64,000 nt of DNA, taken from NCBI GenBank assembly GCA_022113835.1, contig JAILWY010000001.1, positions 5,518,001 through 5,582,000 on the forward strand. The letters are read 5' to 3'. Position 1 is the stretch's first letter, and each line of letters starts with the position of its first letter. The notes below the pieces were generated by a model. The model was not told the DNA's origin, ran no database searches, and saw only the letters and a program-made list of their open reading frames with translations. Of this stretch, positions 1-12,631 are shown in pieces. Source of the stretch: Atopsyche davidsoni. Lineage: Eukaryota > Arthropoda > Insecta > Trichoptera > Hydrobiosidae. Made by a program: the position numbers and the translations under genes.

Positions 1-1338
1 TTATAGAAAAATTAATACTACATACAACAAATATTATTTTTTTAAAAATGCTCCGTGCCAGGCAGAACCTGAGAAACATTACGCGTATTGCAATGACGCT
101 TATAAGTGAAAAAAATAGTTTACTTGCTAAGCAATTTATACGAATTTTAAAATTAGCTAAAAATAAACAGTTTTTTTCATGCGCAAGTGTAAGGGGAGTT
201 TTATTTACGAAACAATGATTTTTTACTGTGTTTAATGCCGTCTCGTTGTAATTGACATGCCATAGTTGCATTGATTGCTTATTTATTTTCCGCTCGTAGC
301 CTCCGAATGAGTAGATTATCATCTTATTTACGATGTACCCCGTTTGCAGAGTTTAAATAAAACAAAACACAAAGGTGTTTGTATTTCAGGAAGAAGATGT
401 TTTTGAAGTGGGTGGTTAGGAAGTAAGATCTATCGCGGAGGCAGTTTATTTTTGATCATTCCGGCCTTGTGTCGAGGCGGCCTTGCTTTGTCCCCTTCCA
501 CTCCGCATTGTATTCCGCGATTATTATTCCACAAACAAATGGTATAGAAATGAGTCTTCGTTCGAGTCGAGGTAATGGAACAGGTCTATTTTTAGAAAGG
601 ATAAGTTAATACCACTATTATGTAAGAACGTATTACGCTTCTCGTAAGAAGGTTAGATCTGAATAATTCAGCACAGGTGCGATTCGAAACATGCAAAGTT
701 TTGGAGCAGTCCACAGCTAAGAGTGACTGTTTCCACCGTGTTTCTCTGTAAAAAAAACCTGAGTTCATTAAATATTTTTGTGCCAATATCAGTGGAAACA
801 AGTAGATACCAAATTTGTGAACGTACTTTTTTTACAACGTTTTATAACCTAAATATACCGTACGCCACTAATAAGAATCTACACCTTATCATGACATTAT
901 CAGAATCGTATTTTTTCTGCTGTGGGTCTATAATCGATAATTCATATGAAATGTACCATATTTTGGTTTCATACTTACTTCACTTCACTGTGAATTGTAT
1001 TAATCATATTTTATCATATGTACAATATTGTATTTTAGATTGTGTAATATCGTTATAAATACATGTTCCTGCATTTAATAAGCACTGCACTTAGTATAAT
1101 ATTTAAATTAAAGGCTGTCAGATAACACATTTGCAAATAGTCTTTTTTTTGCGGTGTATATCGATGTAAAATTTTGTCTGGCTAGTAACTTCTTACGTAA
1201 ACGAAGATCCATGGTTATGACATAAAAATCATTAAATTAAAATACTTTTATTGTATTAAAATCGTTAAGTTTTTTTTAGCTTGGGAAGTGTAAATACAAG
1301 TACATCAATTACTTATTTAAAGCCATGTTCACAAGTTT
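1..1338. other. AT-rich DNA, nothing assignable
   Basis: Unique AT-rich sequence with a slightly GC-richer patch at about 400-520. No supported gene or element. Confidence 0.5.
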
Positions 1339-1794
1339 TTATTCGAGATTAAATGGTGCAATAAAATAATAATGTACAGGGTGGGACATTAAATTATTGT
1401 TTATTTGGATCAGCTCTAGTGAACAGCTGCCTAAGACGGTTTTGTAGGAACTAGTATTGTTTATTGAAACTCTTTTGCCGTTCGTTAAAAAAAGTACGGC
1501 CCAGGGAACGGGGGAGGTTTGTTTGTTTTCAGAACCGGGAAAGGAACAGAGGTGCTCTTTCCTTGAATAATTTAAGGCTTCTACGCACGTGTGACTGGCC
1601 CGGATAGACCGTTGAAAGTTTAACAACACTGATGTTACATGCTCGTGGAACACACTTTTTATTTCTAAGGGGTGGCCTCCATACGACGGGTATACAGCTT
1701 TGCACCTCAAATTTGAACTTATTTTATATGTGAGCATGCATTGATAAACATCTGTAGACATCACACAGTGCACCGGGAACCATGAAAATGGCAA
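1339..1794 (-). other. Unrecognised 151-codon open frame
   Basis: One of the longer open stretches in the window outside known elements. The translation has no domain I recognise, no signal peptide and no repeats. On the + strand the left end has GTACAGGGTGGGACATT, which resembles the TACAGGGTG ends of mariner-like elements, so the stretch may be decayed transposon. Probably not a gene. Confidence 0.15.
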
Positions 1795-2400
1795 ATAATT
1801 AGAGTTTTATTAACAATTCAAAATATGTATTATTATAACAAAAATATAGCACGCGTATAGTCTGATATCTGTAGTATGTCCGTAAGATGAAAATGGTATC
1901 AAAACGCGGTGGAAAGAGTCAATTTAAGTTCGCGCTCTGTAAGCACGAAAATGTTTGATAATTTTATGAATTAAACAACAACAGTTTCTTGAGTGATTTT
2001 AAAATTTTAACAACGCGATAAAGCGCTTTTGTAACTAAATAATTCGCACCGAAACTCTCGGGCATTTTGCAATACAAACGTGGCATGCTTCTCGAGGTCA
2101 TTTTTAAGGAACAGTGATAAAATTTTCAGCCACGATAAACAGTTAAAATATTCACGTTACTTTCTTATCTTATTAAATATAGTTAGTTTATGAATTTATC
2201 ATTGACAAAGCAATTTAAATACATCGAATTGTGCAAGACATCCATAACTTTTGCATTTAAAAAGATAAGACATGGATTCTGATTAATGCTGCTCTTTTAT
2301 GCGATAAACCTTTAATGTCATCAAATATTGAAATAAGCTTTATTGAAAGACCATTAATACAAATTATTGAATATAATTCATTTAATATAACATCAAAATG

Positions 2401-2401
<1 letters not shown>

Positions 2402-2445
<44 letters not shown>
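2402..2445. repeat. (AT)n microsatellite
   Basis: Perfect TA dinucleotide run of 44 bp in otherwise non-repetitive AT-rich DNA. Confidence 0.95.
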
Positions 2446-2448
<3 letters not shown>

Positions 2449-4498
2449 GTAAAATTGAAGTACATTTTGTTATAGAGTAAATATGCACGCATTGTTTCAA
2501 AATTTTATTCATGCACCAAATATCACTTTTGTATAAGTTAATTGAAGATTTAATCACAAGATTAATAGAATCGGAAATCAAACTTTATTATTTTTATTTA
2601 TTTTATTGCATATTTTAATTTACAGTACAAATGTACAAATACTCAGTATGAATGGCATACGTGACTCTGTAAGACTCAAAGTCCGCACGTGCCCACTTCA
2701 GTGTTTCAAATCAACAGTACACCCAATCAGCAGAGCCGCCAGCTTATTGATTTCTGAAAAATAATCGATCAATAAAAACTTTAATGTCAAAAAAATAGAG
2801 ATTAAAAATTTATAAATTCATATTAATCGTATTTTTAAAGGAGCACTTGAGTATTTTTGAGCTACAACTTCTGAAATAAAAAAATAACACACGCATTTTT
2901 TAAAAGTCAACATTCAAAATAATATTGAAGTTTACATACAAATTGTATATTTTAACGCAATAACTCACAATGTTCCGGATTCATGATTCATAATACGGTG
3001 GAAGGTAAACAATTCCAGATTGGAGAGAAAATACAATATCAAAACTTATTTTTGCATCAGAGAGAAATATTATTGTCTGTTGTATATGATTTATGAAAGA
3101 GAGAGAGATGGACGAAGATCCAAATGGTGTAGACTTTATTAAAAAAAAAAATATCTACTCGAAATTAAGTATTGAAGATATTTTTGTAGAGGAATAGGGA
3201 CTAACGTTGTAAGTAGGTTGTTTTGCATATATAATTTCAAAAATTAACCCTCAAATAAAAACGGTTATATTAAAATATATTATGACATGTTTAACTATGT
3301 AGATAGTAAATTGCTTATGCATGTATAAAAAACCTATTTTATATCAATAGCATTATATTTGTTTAAATAATTTATAGTAACTATCGACAGAATTATTTAC
3401 GTTTACTAAAAAAGGCATGAATTTGTTAATCAGTATAAATTAAACAGATTTCATCTTATTAAATAAAACTAAAACAGAAAAATACACCTTGACTCGCCTA
3501 TAAATTATTAACAGGTGAAAATAACGAATCTTACGAGATATGACGTGTTTAAACAGCAATCGGCATTGTTCGCAAGACAGATGATAATTTTAATTGAATC
3601 CAAGCCCCCGGGGCGTCTGAAGCAGACAGAACAAACACCCCGAGTGATTTACTTATTTAACATGAATATGAACGAACCTCCCCTATATCTGCGAAGCAAT
3701 TTTTAATTATGAATATTAAAAATATCACCACATAATTTAATTAAGCTTAGAGAAAGTGACAGCATCGCACACGACTAGAAGATAAATTATATGCAAGGTC
3801 TCCGGTTTAAAAAGTCACACCGTATATTTTATGATATAAACATAAGTATTTAATAATACAATAAAATATTTATTTTTACTAATATTATAATCAATTTATA
3901 AAATATCGTTAGTCGGAAGCGTCCACACTCAAATAAATAACGCTTTTAGTAATGCAATAATACCCTTGTTGGTACTTTGAATAAACTCATATTTATAATT
4001 TGTAATGTAAACTTTAGTTAAAAAATACTTGTTAAAGAATTAATCATATTGGATGTAATTATTTATTTTATTAGAGATTTTTAAACATAAAATTTCTGAT
4101 TAAAAGGTTAATCTAATATCTACCTAAATTCTAGCAACTCATTCTAGCACCTACAGTCTCAGTTGATTTGTCAAATGGGGTTTTATAATTAACTTAAATA
4201 AATAATTTATTTACTGATCAAATAAAGTCATGTATCACAAAAATTTTATTTTTTACTTATACTTTGAATTCCTAACTAATGTTAGGAATTTTTTTTTATA
4301 TAGCAACAGTTGCTGTTGCTATGTAAAAAAAACCGCGTACTTGGAGTTCTATAGTGCGTAGCATATATTTTTGTCTCCAGAACAATGTATGTCTCTGTGG
4401 CTGTTTTAATATTAAGATGGCTTCTGATATTTATCTCAAAATTCACATTTGTTTTCATTTGAAGCGGCGGCTTCTGTCCGCAGGCAGAATTTGTCATA
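2446..4498. other. AT-rich DNA, nothing assignable
   Basis: No gene, repeat copy or element recognised. Confidence 0.5.
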
Positions 4499-4506
4499 TA
4501 TTACGG

Positions 4507-5940
4507 CACGGGTCCCCAACCTTTTAGGACCCAAGAGCACAAATGGCGCCCGCCGGTCGGGCGGCGGGCGCCATTTATTTTTTCAAGGTATTTTTCTGCT
4601 CCCGAAAGTAGTTCCAAAGCCCAGCTAAAAAAAAAAAAAAAAAAAAAATAGATTTTCTAGAAGCGCTACTAAGTTTTTGGCTTTCACATATAGATGGCGC
4701 TAACTACATATTAATTTTTTTTTTTATAATATATTATGGATTGGCTGGGCTACACTTAAAAGTGTAAAATTACACCAAAAAGTGTAAAATTGGTGGGATG
4801 AATGGTTTCGGTCCGACGGTCATTTTATTGTCACGGTATTCGTGTACTGACAGAGACATGGCAAAAATGTGTAGCTAGCGAGGGACGATACTTTGAATAT
4901 ACTATTTTTATTATTGTATTTTTTTTTAAATTATCCACTTTTCATTGATAAAAAAAAACCAGAAACTTGTGGCACACCTAGTTGGACATTTAATTCATTT
5001 AATTGTCACTTTATTTTGCTATATCGAAAGTTGATTTTTTTACAGTGAATTGAAAAAACTATAAATTATATTTATCTATTTTTTATTATTTAATTAACAT
5101 CCATTTTAAGGGTCTTGGCTCTTAAAATCTTGAAGATGTTGAAAGATTGGATAAATGACGACTTTTCAAAACCAAAGTTTGTTAAATATATATATTTTTT
5201 TAATTTTTAAAAAAATATAATGCACAGGGTTTATATTTAATCATTTAATTCCAACTGAAAAAAAGACTTATAAATGTTTGGGACTCTTAGAACTAACTTA
5301 GAACTTAAAATTCCTACACTTCAATCGAAAAAACACATATTTACCATATTAATAGTAAATTTATAAGAAATAAAAATATATTTTATTCGAAAGAAGGAAT
5401 GTATCAAACTTTTTGCATTTAAATTTTTTCGATTGGTGCAGTGGATTTTTCGCAAAACGGACTAGAAAATGATCAAAAAAACTCGATTATGCAGACTAGG
5501 CCCTTAAGCTCCAAAAGGTAAGTCGGTGTGATTTTGTTTATTTCATAAACATGTTAAAATGCATAAATATAATGAATATTAAAAGTTTATTTCATAAACA
5601 TTGGCCCGCTCAGGTAACTAGCCGCCCTAAACCAGACGCTGATTTGTAAATCCAATTAAGATTATTGTCCCATCGACGCTCGGCAAAAATAATTTTATTA
5701 CTCGTCGGTACCTGTCCTAAACCGAAAATATTTTCAAAACCCACAAACTCCAATGGCGTTCTAATTTTTCGCCCACTGTTTAATTAATTATTTTTTTTGA
5801 TTACTAAATTTTTTTTTTTTTTTTTAATATATTTTTTTTTAACATAAATATTTTTTTAATTGTGGTCGGAGAGCGGCGGGCGCACGTAAAATCGTCGGCG
5901 GGCGCCATGCCGCCCGCGGGCACAGGGTTGGGGACCACCG
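4507..5940. mobile_element. Non-autonomous hAT-type element with 8-bp target duplication
   Basis: The ends are CACGGGTCCCCAACC on the left and GGTTGGGGACCACCG on the right, typical imperfect hAT terminal repeats. They are flanked by identical TATTACGG at 4499-4506 and 5941-5948. Both ends hold GC-rich GGCGCCCGCCG subterminal blocks, while the interior is AT-rich with a poly(A) tract at about 4627-4648 and a copy of repeat family X (about 4990-5510). I see no transposase reading frame. Confidence 0.85.
4990..5510 (+). repeat. Repeat family X, copy 1
   Basis: About 520 bp closely similar to 22310-22830: shared blocks include TTTAATTGTCACTTTATTTT, AAAACTATAAATTATATTTA and GAATGTATCAAACTTTTTGC, ending near CTAGGCCCTTAA. 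It lies inside the hAT element, so it is either part of that element's body or a nested insertion. No coding capacity is seen. Confidence 0.7.
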
Positions 5941-5948
5941 TATTACGG

Positions 5949-8100
5949 TTATAATTTGGCTGATGTCTGTTTGTTTTGGCGCTCACACTGAATCCTCCTG
6001 CCTTTGACTTCTTTATATATTAGTATTGATTTTTTAATATCTTTGTAAAAAGGAGCGTATGTTTCAAATACTAATTATTTACTGTAAGATGATTAAATTT
6101 TAAAAAAAAAACGTTTAATACGGTTTAAACATCGTATATTTTAGAAATATATCACTTGATAAAAATAAATCTAATTCATTTAGTAAAACGCTTTCTATTT
6201 CATAAATTTACGATCAAATAGAATCAAGAAGAGTAATCATAAAAAGATAGCTGGCTAGATCAAAATTACTTAACACACTTATTGTACCTGCTTAAGAAAA
6301 AAAACCGAAAAGCTAATTTCTACATAAACATATCCTTATGTCATCGTAGAAACAAAAAAAAATTGTACGGGTTCATAGAGTACAGAGACTAAATTGTTCC
6401 TAGATGAATGAATGCTCGGATAAATAACTCAAAACACGTGTTCCTAGTCGATTCATTGGCCGACTGGGGGCCAAAATGCTAGATTTTATATAAGCAGCGA
6501 TATTTTTAATAAGACAATATAATAATATTGTGGGAAGCATTGACTACCCGTCCCATCGTGTCAATCTTACCTTTAAAAAAACTGTCGTTTTATTGTCAAA
6601 ATAATCTAAGGAATTGAACTTGTCGTTTTGTAAAAAATTGTAATAAAATTATCTCTTTTGTGTTTTTCCGTCAGCGAGCAGAAAAAATCCACGAATAAAA
6701 AAATAACGAGTAAACAACACCACAGGCTAAAGTTTTGTACTTATTTCAATCCAATTAAAGCATTTTTATCTTGCCATTATTGGCGGAGGGCGTGTTGTAC
6801 TTAATTACATTTTATCGTATACTTTGTATAACAGATCTGGTTGATATATTGACATTTTATTTTCTCCAGACTTTAAGCTGGAATGAAAACAAAACGATAA
6901 GCCTTTGGTCTTAAATTAATAACATTAAAATCGTTATATTTCTAATGCATAAGTTTCTATCGTTTGCAGCAGTCGACAAGTAGTGTATAAATAATTGGAG
7001 GTCGTTCAGAATTTAATAAGTTGGCCATTGCCTTCAGGCTATAAAATAACTCTATGCTTTTATATGTATTCATATATAAGTGTCTGAGTTGTATCTACAA
7101 GCTGCGGTTTATTGTTTTCCACTGCAAGACCCTAACCAGGGGCGCAACACTTTAAAAAATATTTCTTTATTTTTTAAATTGCACAAGCATATAAATGCAA
7201 ATTTACGTTGAGTCAGTTTCGGATCCATCTGTGCATAAAGGAATCAAACTGAATAACTGCGGGTCTTGACTCATGTTATATTATAGTTAATGTCTTATAT
7301 ATATTTATATATGCGGCATACAAGTTGTGTTTTTATGGTGTAGCGGCCCTGCAAGGTTTTGTGGACTTTGAGGCGGTTTATTTTTATTCAGTTCAGAAAG
7401 TTAGCGTTTCATATTGATCGCATTTACTTTCTATTTCAGCGCTATTACTCGAAAGAAAAGTTATTCTTTGGTATAATATAAATAGAGATGAATGGACTTG
7501 GCCACACAGCACAATGGCTGATAATTAAATATAATGTAATAATAAAATAATTGAATCGATTAGATCTGACTCTATGAAACTACATTACACTAGAAAATCA
7601 GTTTTTAATATTTATTTAGCATGTATGTACGTATTTTGGATTGGAATTTTTTTTTTTATAAATCATAAAAAATATAGGGCCCAAGAGATTTTTTTAATTA
7701 CTGCAAAAAATAAACTTTTTCATATTCAATAGCGAATGTTTGTATTTATAACACGTTCAACAGCGCAAAGGGCTTAAATTTATAAGAAACATTTCTGTAT
7801 TGGATTTATTGGGAATTTCTAACTCTTTTTTTTTACATGTAACGATTTATAAACACTCTTCCTGCAGCAAGCGAAACATAAAGTGCAAAACCGATTTATA
7901 AATAATATAGATATATATTTATAGAAATGGAAGAGATTCCAGAGATTCCAGAGATCCGTTATAAAAGTAAACAGTACATTACGCACATTTTATTCAGTTT
8001 GAATATTCCTTCCTCTCTTAGTCATGTTTATTAGACCATAAGTCTCCCTCAGAGCGGTTCAATTGAGATTTCAGTGACTGCCTTCACGTTTCACCCCACA
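5949..8100. other. AT-rich DNA, nothing assignable
   Basis: Unique sequence. A small 10-bp x 3 repeat (AGAGATTCCA) lies at about 7930-7956. Confidence 0.5.
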
Positions 8101-8153
8101 ATGTTCAGGTTTGCTCCTGCGCCAGCGAGTGCCTGGCTTCGCCTTAGAAGGGT
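8101..8153 (+). other. Candidate first coding exon
   Basis: ATG at 8101 opens MFRFAPAPASAWLRLRR, an Arg-rich, Ala-rich start like a mitochondrial transit peptide, ending at AAGGGTGAGTTC, a good splice donor. The surrounding 150 bp is GC-richer than average, with a TATAAAA at about 7961. No partner exon can be named, so this is a guess. Confidence 0.15.
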
Positions 8154-8410
8154 GAGTTCGTTCACCCGCGTGAGATTGCACGTATCCGGTACATGCCAAT
8201 TGTGTCGTTTATCCTGAAAACGACTGTGAGGCGAGAAATCTCCACTGAATTGCATGTATAAATTATGCAAAACAGTATCCTACGATCTGTAATGAAATGT
8301 TGATATAAAAGCACCCCTCTAACTCAACGACTACATTACACAAATAAAAATTAAAAATTTGCCTCAAAAAATTACTTAATCTTTGATTTAAAATGCATTT
8401 TGTTTATTAT

Positions 8411-9000
8411 TGTTGTTGAGGATTGCCTACCAGGTATAGTTCTCGCTTTCGAGACTTCTGGTAGACATTCAATTTCTTCGATGTGACTTCACGAATTCCC
8501 CAAAGCTCGTGAATACTTAGTGGACTGTATTGTAGGGTAGATTTAAACACTTCGTTGGTGTAAACTTTTATTTAAACTTTATTACAAACTTTGTTATAAT
8601 ATATGATTTCCAGACATGTTACATTTAACACTTTTATAAGACACTTATTTAAAAGACTTTCACTTTGAACCGACAACAGGGGTCGGTAACTTAACACTTT
8701 CGCTTTGATCGCGAACTTCTTTACGTGACTACGAACGTCACAATATACTTCCGAACTCGCGGCGGTATATTCACTGAGATTTGTAAGATCTCTACTTTAA
8801 TTACGGCAGGTACGAACATTTCGTAACCTGACCGAACCTAACGGCGGAACGGAATTCGCGTTTTACCGGAGCGTCATCTTACGGGCATCGTAACCCCATG
8901 AAGACATATTGAACACTAGCCCTTTGGGGGCTCTCACTGGTCTTTATACGGTTCCAGAACAAAGAAAGGAATGTGTTTACAAGTTCTCACGCTGAAAACA
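8411..9000. repeat. Unclassified element-like GC-richer DNA
   Basis: This stretch is more GC-rich and better balanced than its flanks, starts near TGTTGTTGAGG and ends near GCTGAAAACA before the solo LTR. The composition and TG...CA ends suggest an old LTR or other transposon, but there is no second copy in the window and no clean target duplication. No open frame. Confidence 0.2.
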
Positions 9001-9003
9001 TAT

Positions 9004-9378
9004 TGTAGCGCGCCGGGTCTCCAATAATTAAAACATGATTTATTTGCACTATTTATATTTAACTTATATTATACAGAGTCTTCACAACTATTTATATTAA
9101 CACATATTTATATCAACGACACCCGAGGACTGTCTCGCGCTCACGGCTCCCGAGAACTGTCTGTCGAGCACTACTCCCGAGGACTCTCTATCGAGCACTC
9201 TTTCCGAGGACTCTCTGTCAAGCACTGGCCCGGTCGCCTTGTCGCTCGTTCTCCAAGGCCACGTATTGTCGCCCCTAAACGACGGTCGCTTGATCATTAC
9301 AGATGTTTCTGGACTATGGACTAGAAGTAGACTCTAGAGTAGAATCGATTCGATCGATTCTACCGCTAACCCGTTACA
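9004..9378 (-). mobile_element. Solo LTR (gypsy-like)
   Basis: On the - strand it begins TGTAACGGGTTAGCGG and ends GGCGCGCTACA, a TG...CA unit of 375 bp flanked by 4-bp ATAT at 9000-9003 and 9379-9382. An AATAAA lies about 45 nt before the - strand 3' end, as expected near the R/U5 border. No internal domain or second LTR is next to it. The family assignment is inferred from the end sequence and 4-bp duplication. Confidence 0.7.
9121..9228 (-). repeat. 27-bp x 4 minisatellite inside the solo LTR
   Basis: Four consecutive 27-bp units, each starting YCCGAGRACT on the + strand, with only point differences. Because 27 is a multiple of three, the - strand frame reads a 9-residue repeat (VLDRESSGV and variants) in an open stretch 9097-9297. 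Placement within the LTR argues for a transcriptional or structural role, or none, more than for a protein. Confidence 0.75.
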
Positions 9379-9382
9379 ATAT

Positions 9383-9958
9383 TAAATTTAACAATCAACG
9401 AAAATATCAATTGACCGTGTCCAGAAAATATAAACTTTAGTTTACTAGCTATTCAACATTAACTAGATCGGTTCTTACACAAAGACATCTAGTATTTCAA
9501 CAAGTGCAAGACTTAAAATCAAATATAAAATATCCGTGGGAAGGATTGTTTTTAGGAATTATTTCTCTATATGAATAGGTAACCGTAATACCAAATGTCA
9601 AATAAATCTTTCTTTGTATAGGAAACCGTATGCCTACAAATCTTTGAAAAATATAAAACTTAGTACTAAAATTCATTATTACAAAGGGATAAGACCCTGG
9701 TCGGTTCGTTAAACTAGTTTAAACATAAAAAGTGGCGCCGGCATGGCGAGCGTCACTACATCTAACAATAGTAAATAACATCCAGATTAAATTCAAACTT
9801 AAAATAATATATTCTGCCATCGGGTTGGTAACAATTGTATTTATTGTTCTTATATCTTTAAACAAATAACTTAAATCTTGTTCTCGGCTATTGTTAATAC
9901 ACCACCGTTTTCTCAATTTTCGACGAAAATTAAATAGATCTCAATTCTAATTCTTCCA
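9383..9958. other. Unassigned DNA between LTR and LINE
   Basis: A - strand frame at 9719-9916 ends CSDARHAGATFYV and may be transposon-derived, but I cannot name it. Confidence 0.35.
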
Positions 9959-10893
9959 GTGAAAGTATTTTTAACGCACTCCTCGAGCCGGAGACCGGTC
10001 CCTGCGGGGGTCCCCCAGGGCTCACTCTTAGCCCCACTTCACCAACACTCCAGGTCGGACTCGACTAAATCAGTGCCTTTTACAAAAAAATTAAGGTTCA
10101 AAGTCTACCGGGGGAAGACTGAAGCAATCGTCTTCACCTGGAAACACCGTAGAACCGAACGCATCGACCCCTAACGAACAGATGGCAAGCCAAAAAGATG
10201 AAATACCTTGAGTCCATCTAGATCGGTACCTCACACGGTACTTCCACATAGCATCCGCCCGAGTAAAGGGCCACACAGGCAAGAACAGCCCCTACTCACT
10301 ACTATGCGCTAGTCTAAACTCAGGCTCTACACCTCCATCCTCAGGCCGTATATGATGTACGCCGAATCTGTTTGGTCCAACGCCAGCCCACACCTCATCG
10401 CGAGTATCCAGACGCCCAAAACTCCTGCCTACGCCTCATCCTAGGTCCCTATTATCGTACCAGCACCTTCTGCAACTCAGACGTTTCATGTCACTGAAAG
10501 GCTATATCACCTATAATAAAATACAACAATCTTCTTCTCAAGAGAATTGGAGACGACACCCCAGACTCACTGCCTGTCTACTACAGACATAAATTCCCCC
10601 ACTATATCCTACTCGGTGAAAATATAAGTCTCCGACGGCTCTCGGGGCATCCTGTACAAGAAGGAACGCCAAGTAGCCAAAAAACATAACATGGGGTGCA
10701 AATAAAGGGTTTTCCACTCATTTTCCCTGCCTAACACGATATTGTAACTAAAGAAATTCATGTATGCTTCCACACAATGCAAGTCCCGAAACCTGCGCGC
10801 AGGACGGGGATACCCACACACCTCACCACAACATTAGACCTAAGACCTATTGTAAATCTAACAAATGAAAATAAAAGAATCTTGATTTTTTTT
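9959..10893 (+). mobile_element. Jockey-type LINE relic (reverse transcriptase and 3' end)
   Basis: The + strand frame at 9959-10174 has the reverse transcriptase block PVPAGVPQGSLLAPL followed, after a deletion that removes the YADD region, by KTEAIVFTWKHRRT. Downstream, LRPYMMYAESVWSNA at about 10340 matches the thumb region (RPILLYG-PVW) of Jockey-like elements. Stops and frameshifts break it. It ends in an A/T-rich tail near 10893. The 5' part is missing, as is usual for LINE copies. Confidence 0.75.
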
Positions 10894-10946
10894 TCTGGCT
10901 AAGAATATAATATGGTGTGTGGCTATCCCCTGATCCTGCGCGCAGG
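10791..10946. repeat. Foldback inverted repeat at LINE 3' end
   Basis: The arm CCTGCGCGCAGGACGGGGAT (from 10791, continuing TACCCACAC) is matched in reverse complement by GGTGTGTGGCTATCCCCTGATCCTGCGCGCAGG at 10914-10946 with small gaps. The roughly 90 bp between holds the LINE tail. Each arm also carries the self-complementary CCTGCGCGCAGG. Confidence 0.6.
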
Positions 10947-11004
10947 TTGTAAGGTTTGATATTGGTGAAACGCTACTAAGCGGCAAGTCAAATCAGCTCT
11001 AATA

Positions 11005-11564
11005 CAGGGTGTCCAAAGAAAGTACCGGGTTTTTGTTAGTTCAGTAAAACAAAAACTACTTGTAATCAAGTATTTTTTTTATTGTTGATCATAAGAATAC
11101 AAAATGGAAAATTATTTTAAAAAGATGATGTTATCCAAATGGTGACCGTTACGCTGCTGGCACTCTTCTAATCTGAAACGAAGATTGCTGATAATACGCT
11201 GACACATAGCCCTCGATATTGCTGCCATTTCTGACCTGATGTTTTGTTTTAATTCCTTTAAGTTCGTCGGATTATTCTCATAAACCCTACTTTTAAGGTA
11301 TCTCCATACGAAATAGTCAAGAGGGCTAAGGTCGGGGCTTCTGGGAGGCCAGTTGATGTTACCTCTACGTGAAATGACCTTATAAGGGAATAATTCGTTA
11401 ACACCTTCAATTGATTGATTGGATGTATGGCACCCGTCTTGTTGGAACCACGTTCTTGAATTGAAACCTTGAAACTCTTGCAGCTCTGGAGCCAAAAATA
11501 TTCGCAGCATATCGCAATAACGGTCACTATTCACATTTACCCGATACTCTTTTTGGACATCCTG
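11005..11564 (-). mobile_element. Truncated Tc1/mariner-like element with C-terminal transposase
   Basis: The outer ends CAGGGTGTCCAAAGAAAG and CTTTTTGGACATCCTG are inverted repeats bounded by TA dinucleotides (11003-11004, 11565-11566). On the - strand about 150 codons remain (within 11112-11564): WFQQDGCHTSN, ISRRGNINWPPRSPDLSPLDYFVW and YLKSRVYENNP are the middle and last DDE/D blocks. The N-terminal DNA-binding half is gone, the coding part starting almost inside the terminal repeat, so an internal deletion made a short non-autonomous copy. Confidence 0.85.
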
Positions 11565-11642
11565 TATAACAAAAATAATAAATCTTGAAGGGTAATCTAT
11601 TGAAGCGATCCCTTCAAATTTTACCAAAAGACCATATAACAA
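11112..11642 (-). pseudogene. Mariner-like transposase C-terminal fragment
   Basis: This open frame of 176 codons includes about 26 residues from flanking DNA upstream of the element's end at 11564, so its start is not genuine. It keeps two acidic catalytic blocks (QQDG and SPDLSPLDYF) and the helix-rich C terminus ending near HLDNIIFLK. The first catalytic Asp and the helix-turn-helix region are absent; it cannot be an active transposase. Confidence 0.8.
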
Positions 11643-12122
11643 GAGGCAATCAGTTTATTTTAAATATAAAATTGCAATTATAAAAGTGTCAGATGTACTA
11701 AATTGTATGCTGAATTTTAAGTCACAAGAAACATTCGAATATTTCCAATAACGACGAAAAACCAATTTTTATCTAACTTCAATACGTAAGTATGTTGTAG
11801 TATGTATATTTTATTTTTTTCAAGTAGATGATTTCAGCTGATAGTGATAAAATGATAAGGATCCTATATATATTGAAAAAAAAGGAAGCAATTTTAGTAG
11901 CATTTCAATTATTAAACGGTATAAATATCAAAACTGTTAAACTCAATCGGTAAGTGCCAATTATCTAATTTTTTACAAAGGTTTTCCGTAATTTCATTTC
12001 AAAATTCATTCACAAATTGAGCGTTATAATTAATCAATTTCTCTCATTTCGGACAGAATTATCGGACCAAATATATGAATATATATTATTTATATATGTA
12101 TATTCATACATAAATTTAAAAA
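11643..12122. other. AT-rich DNA upstream of the caspase gene
   Basis: No exon-like segment or promoter motif is convincing here. Confidence 0.45.
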
Positions 12123-12333
<211 letters not shown>

Positions 12334-12631
12334 GTATATTTTTACTACAAATATTTTTTATAGACATTCTTTTGTTTGCTCCAGATAAAAGTACATATTC
12401 GAGTTTTTTTTATCGGTCTGCTTAGATTAAAGGTTGAATTTTTGACATAAGTGGAATTCTTTTTAATTTATAGATATTTTTAAATAAAATAAAACAGGAA
12501 GATCTTCTCAATGAAGCATCCAAACGTGGTATCATTTAAAAAAAAAATCTTTTCTGTTTTATTGACTAAGTATATCGTGTTTTTAATTATTTTTATAATT
12601 TTAATTTTAGGTCTTATATATCTTCTTAAAG

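Noticed and set aside
9719..9916. Retrotransposon Gag-Pol start adjoining the solo LTR
   Set aside because: The - strand frame lies on the wrong side and too far from the LTR to be its internal region with confidence, and has no Gag, protease or reverse transcriptase motif.
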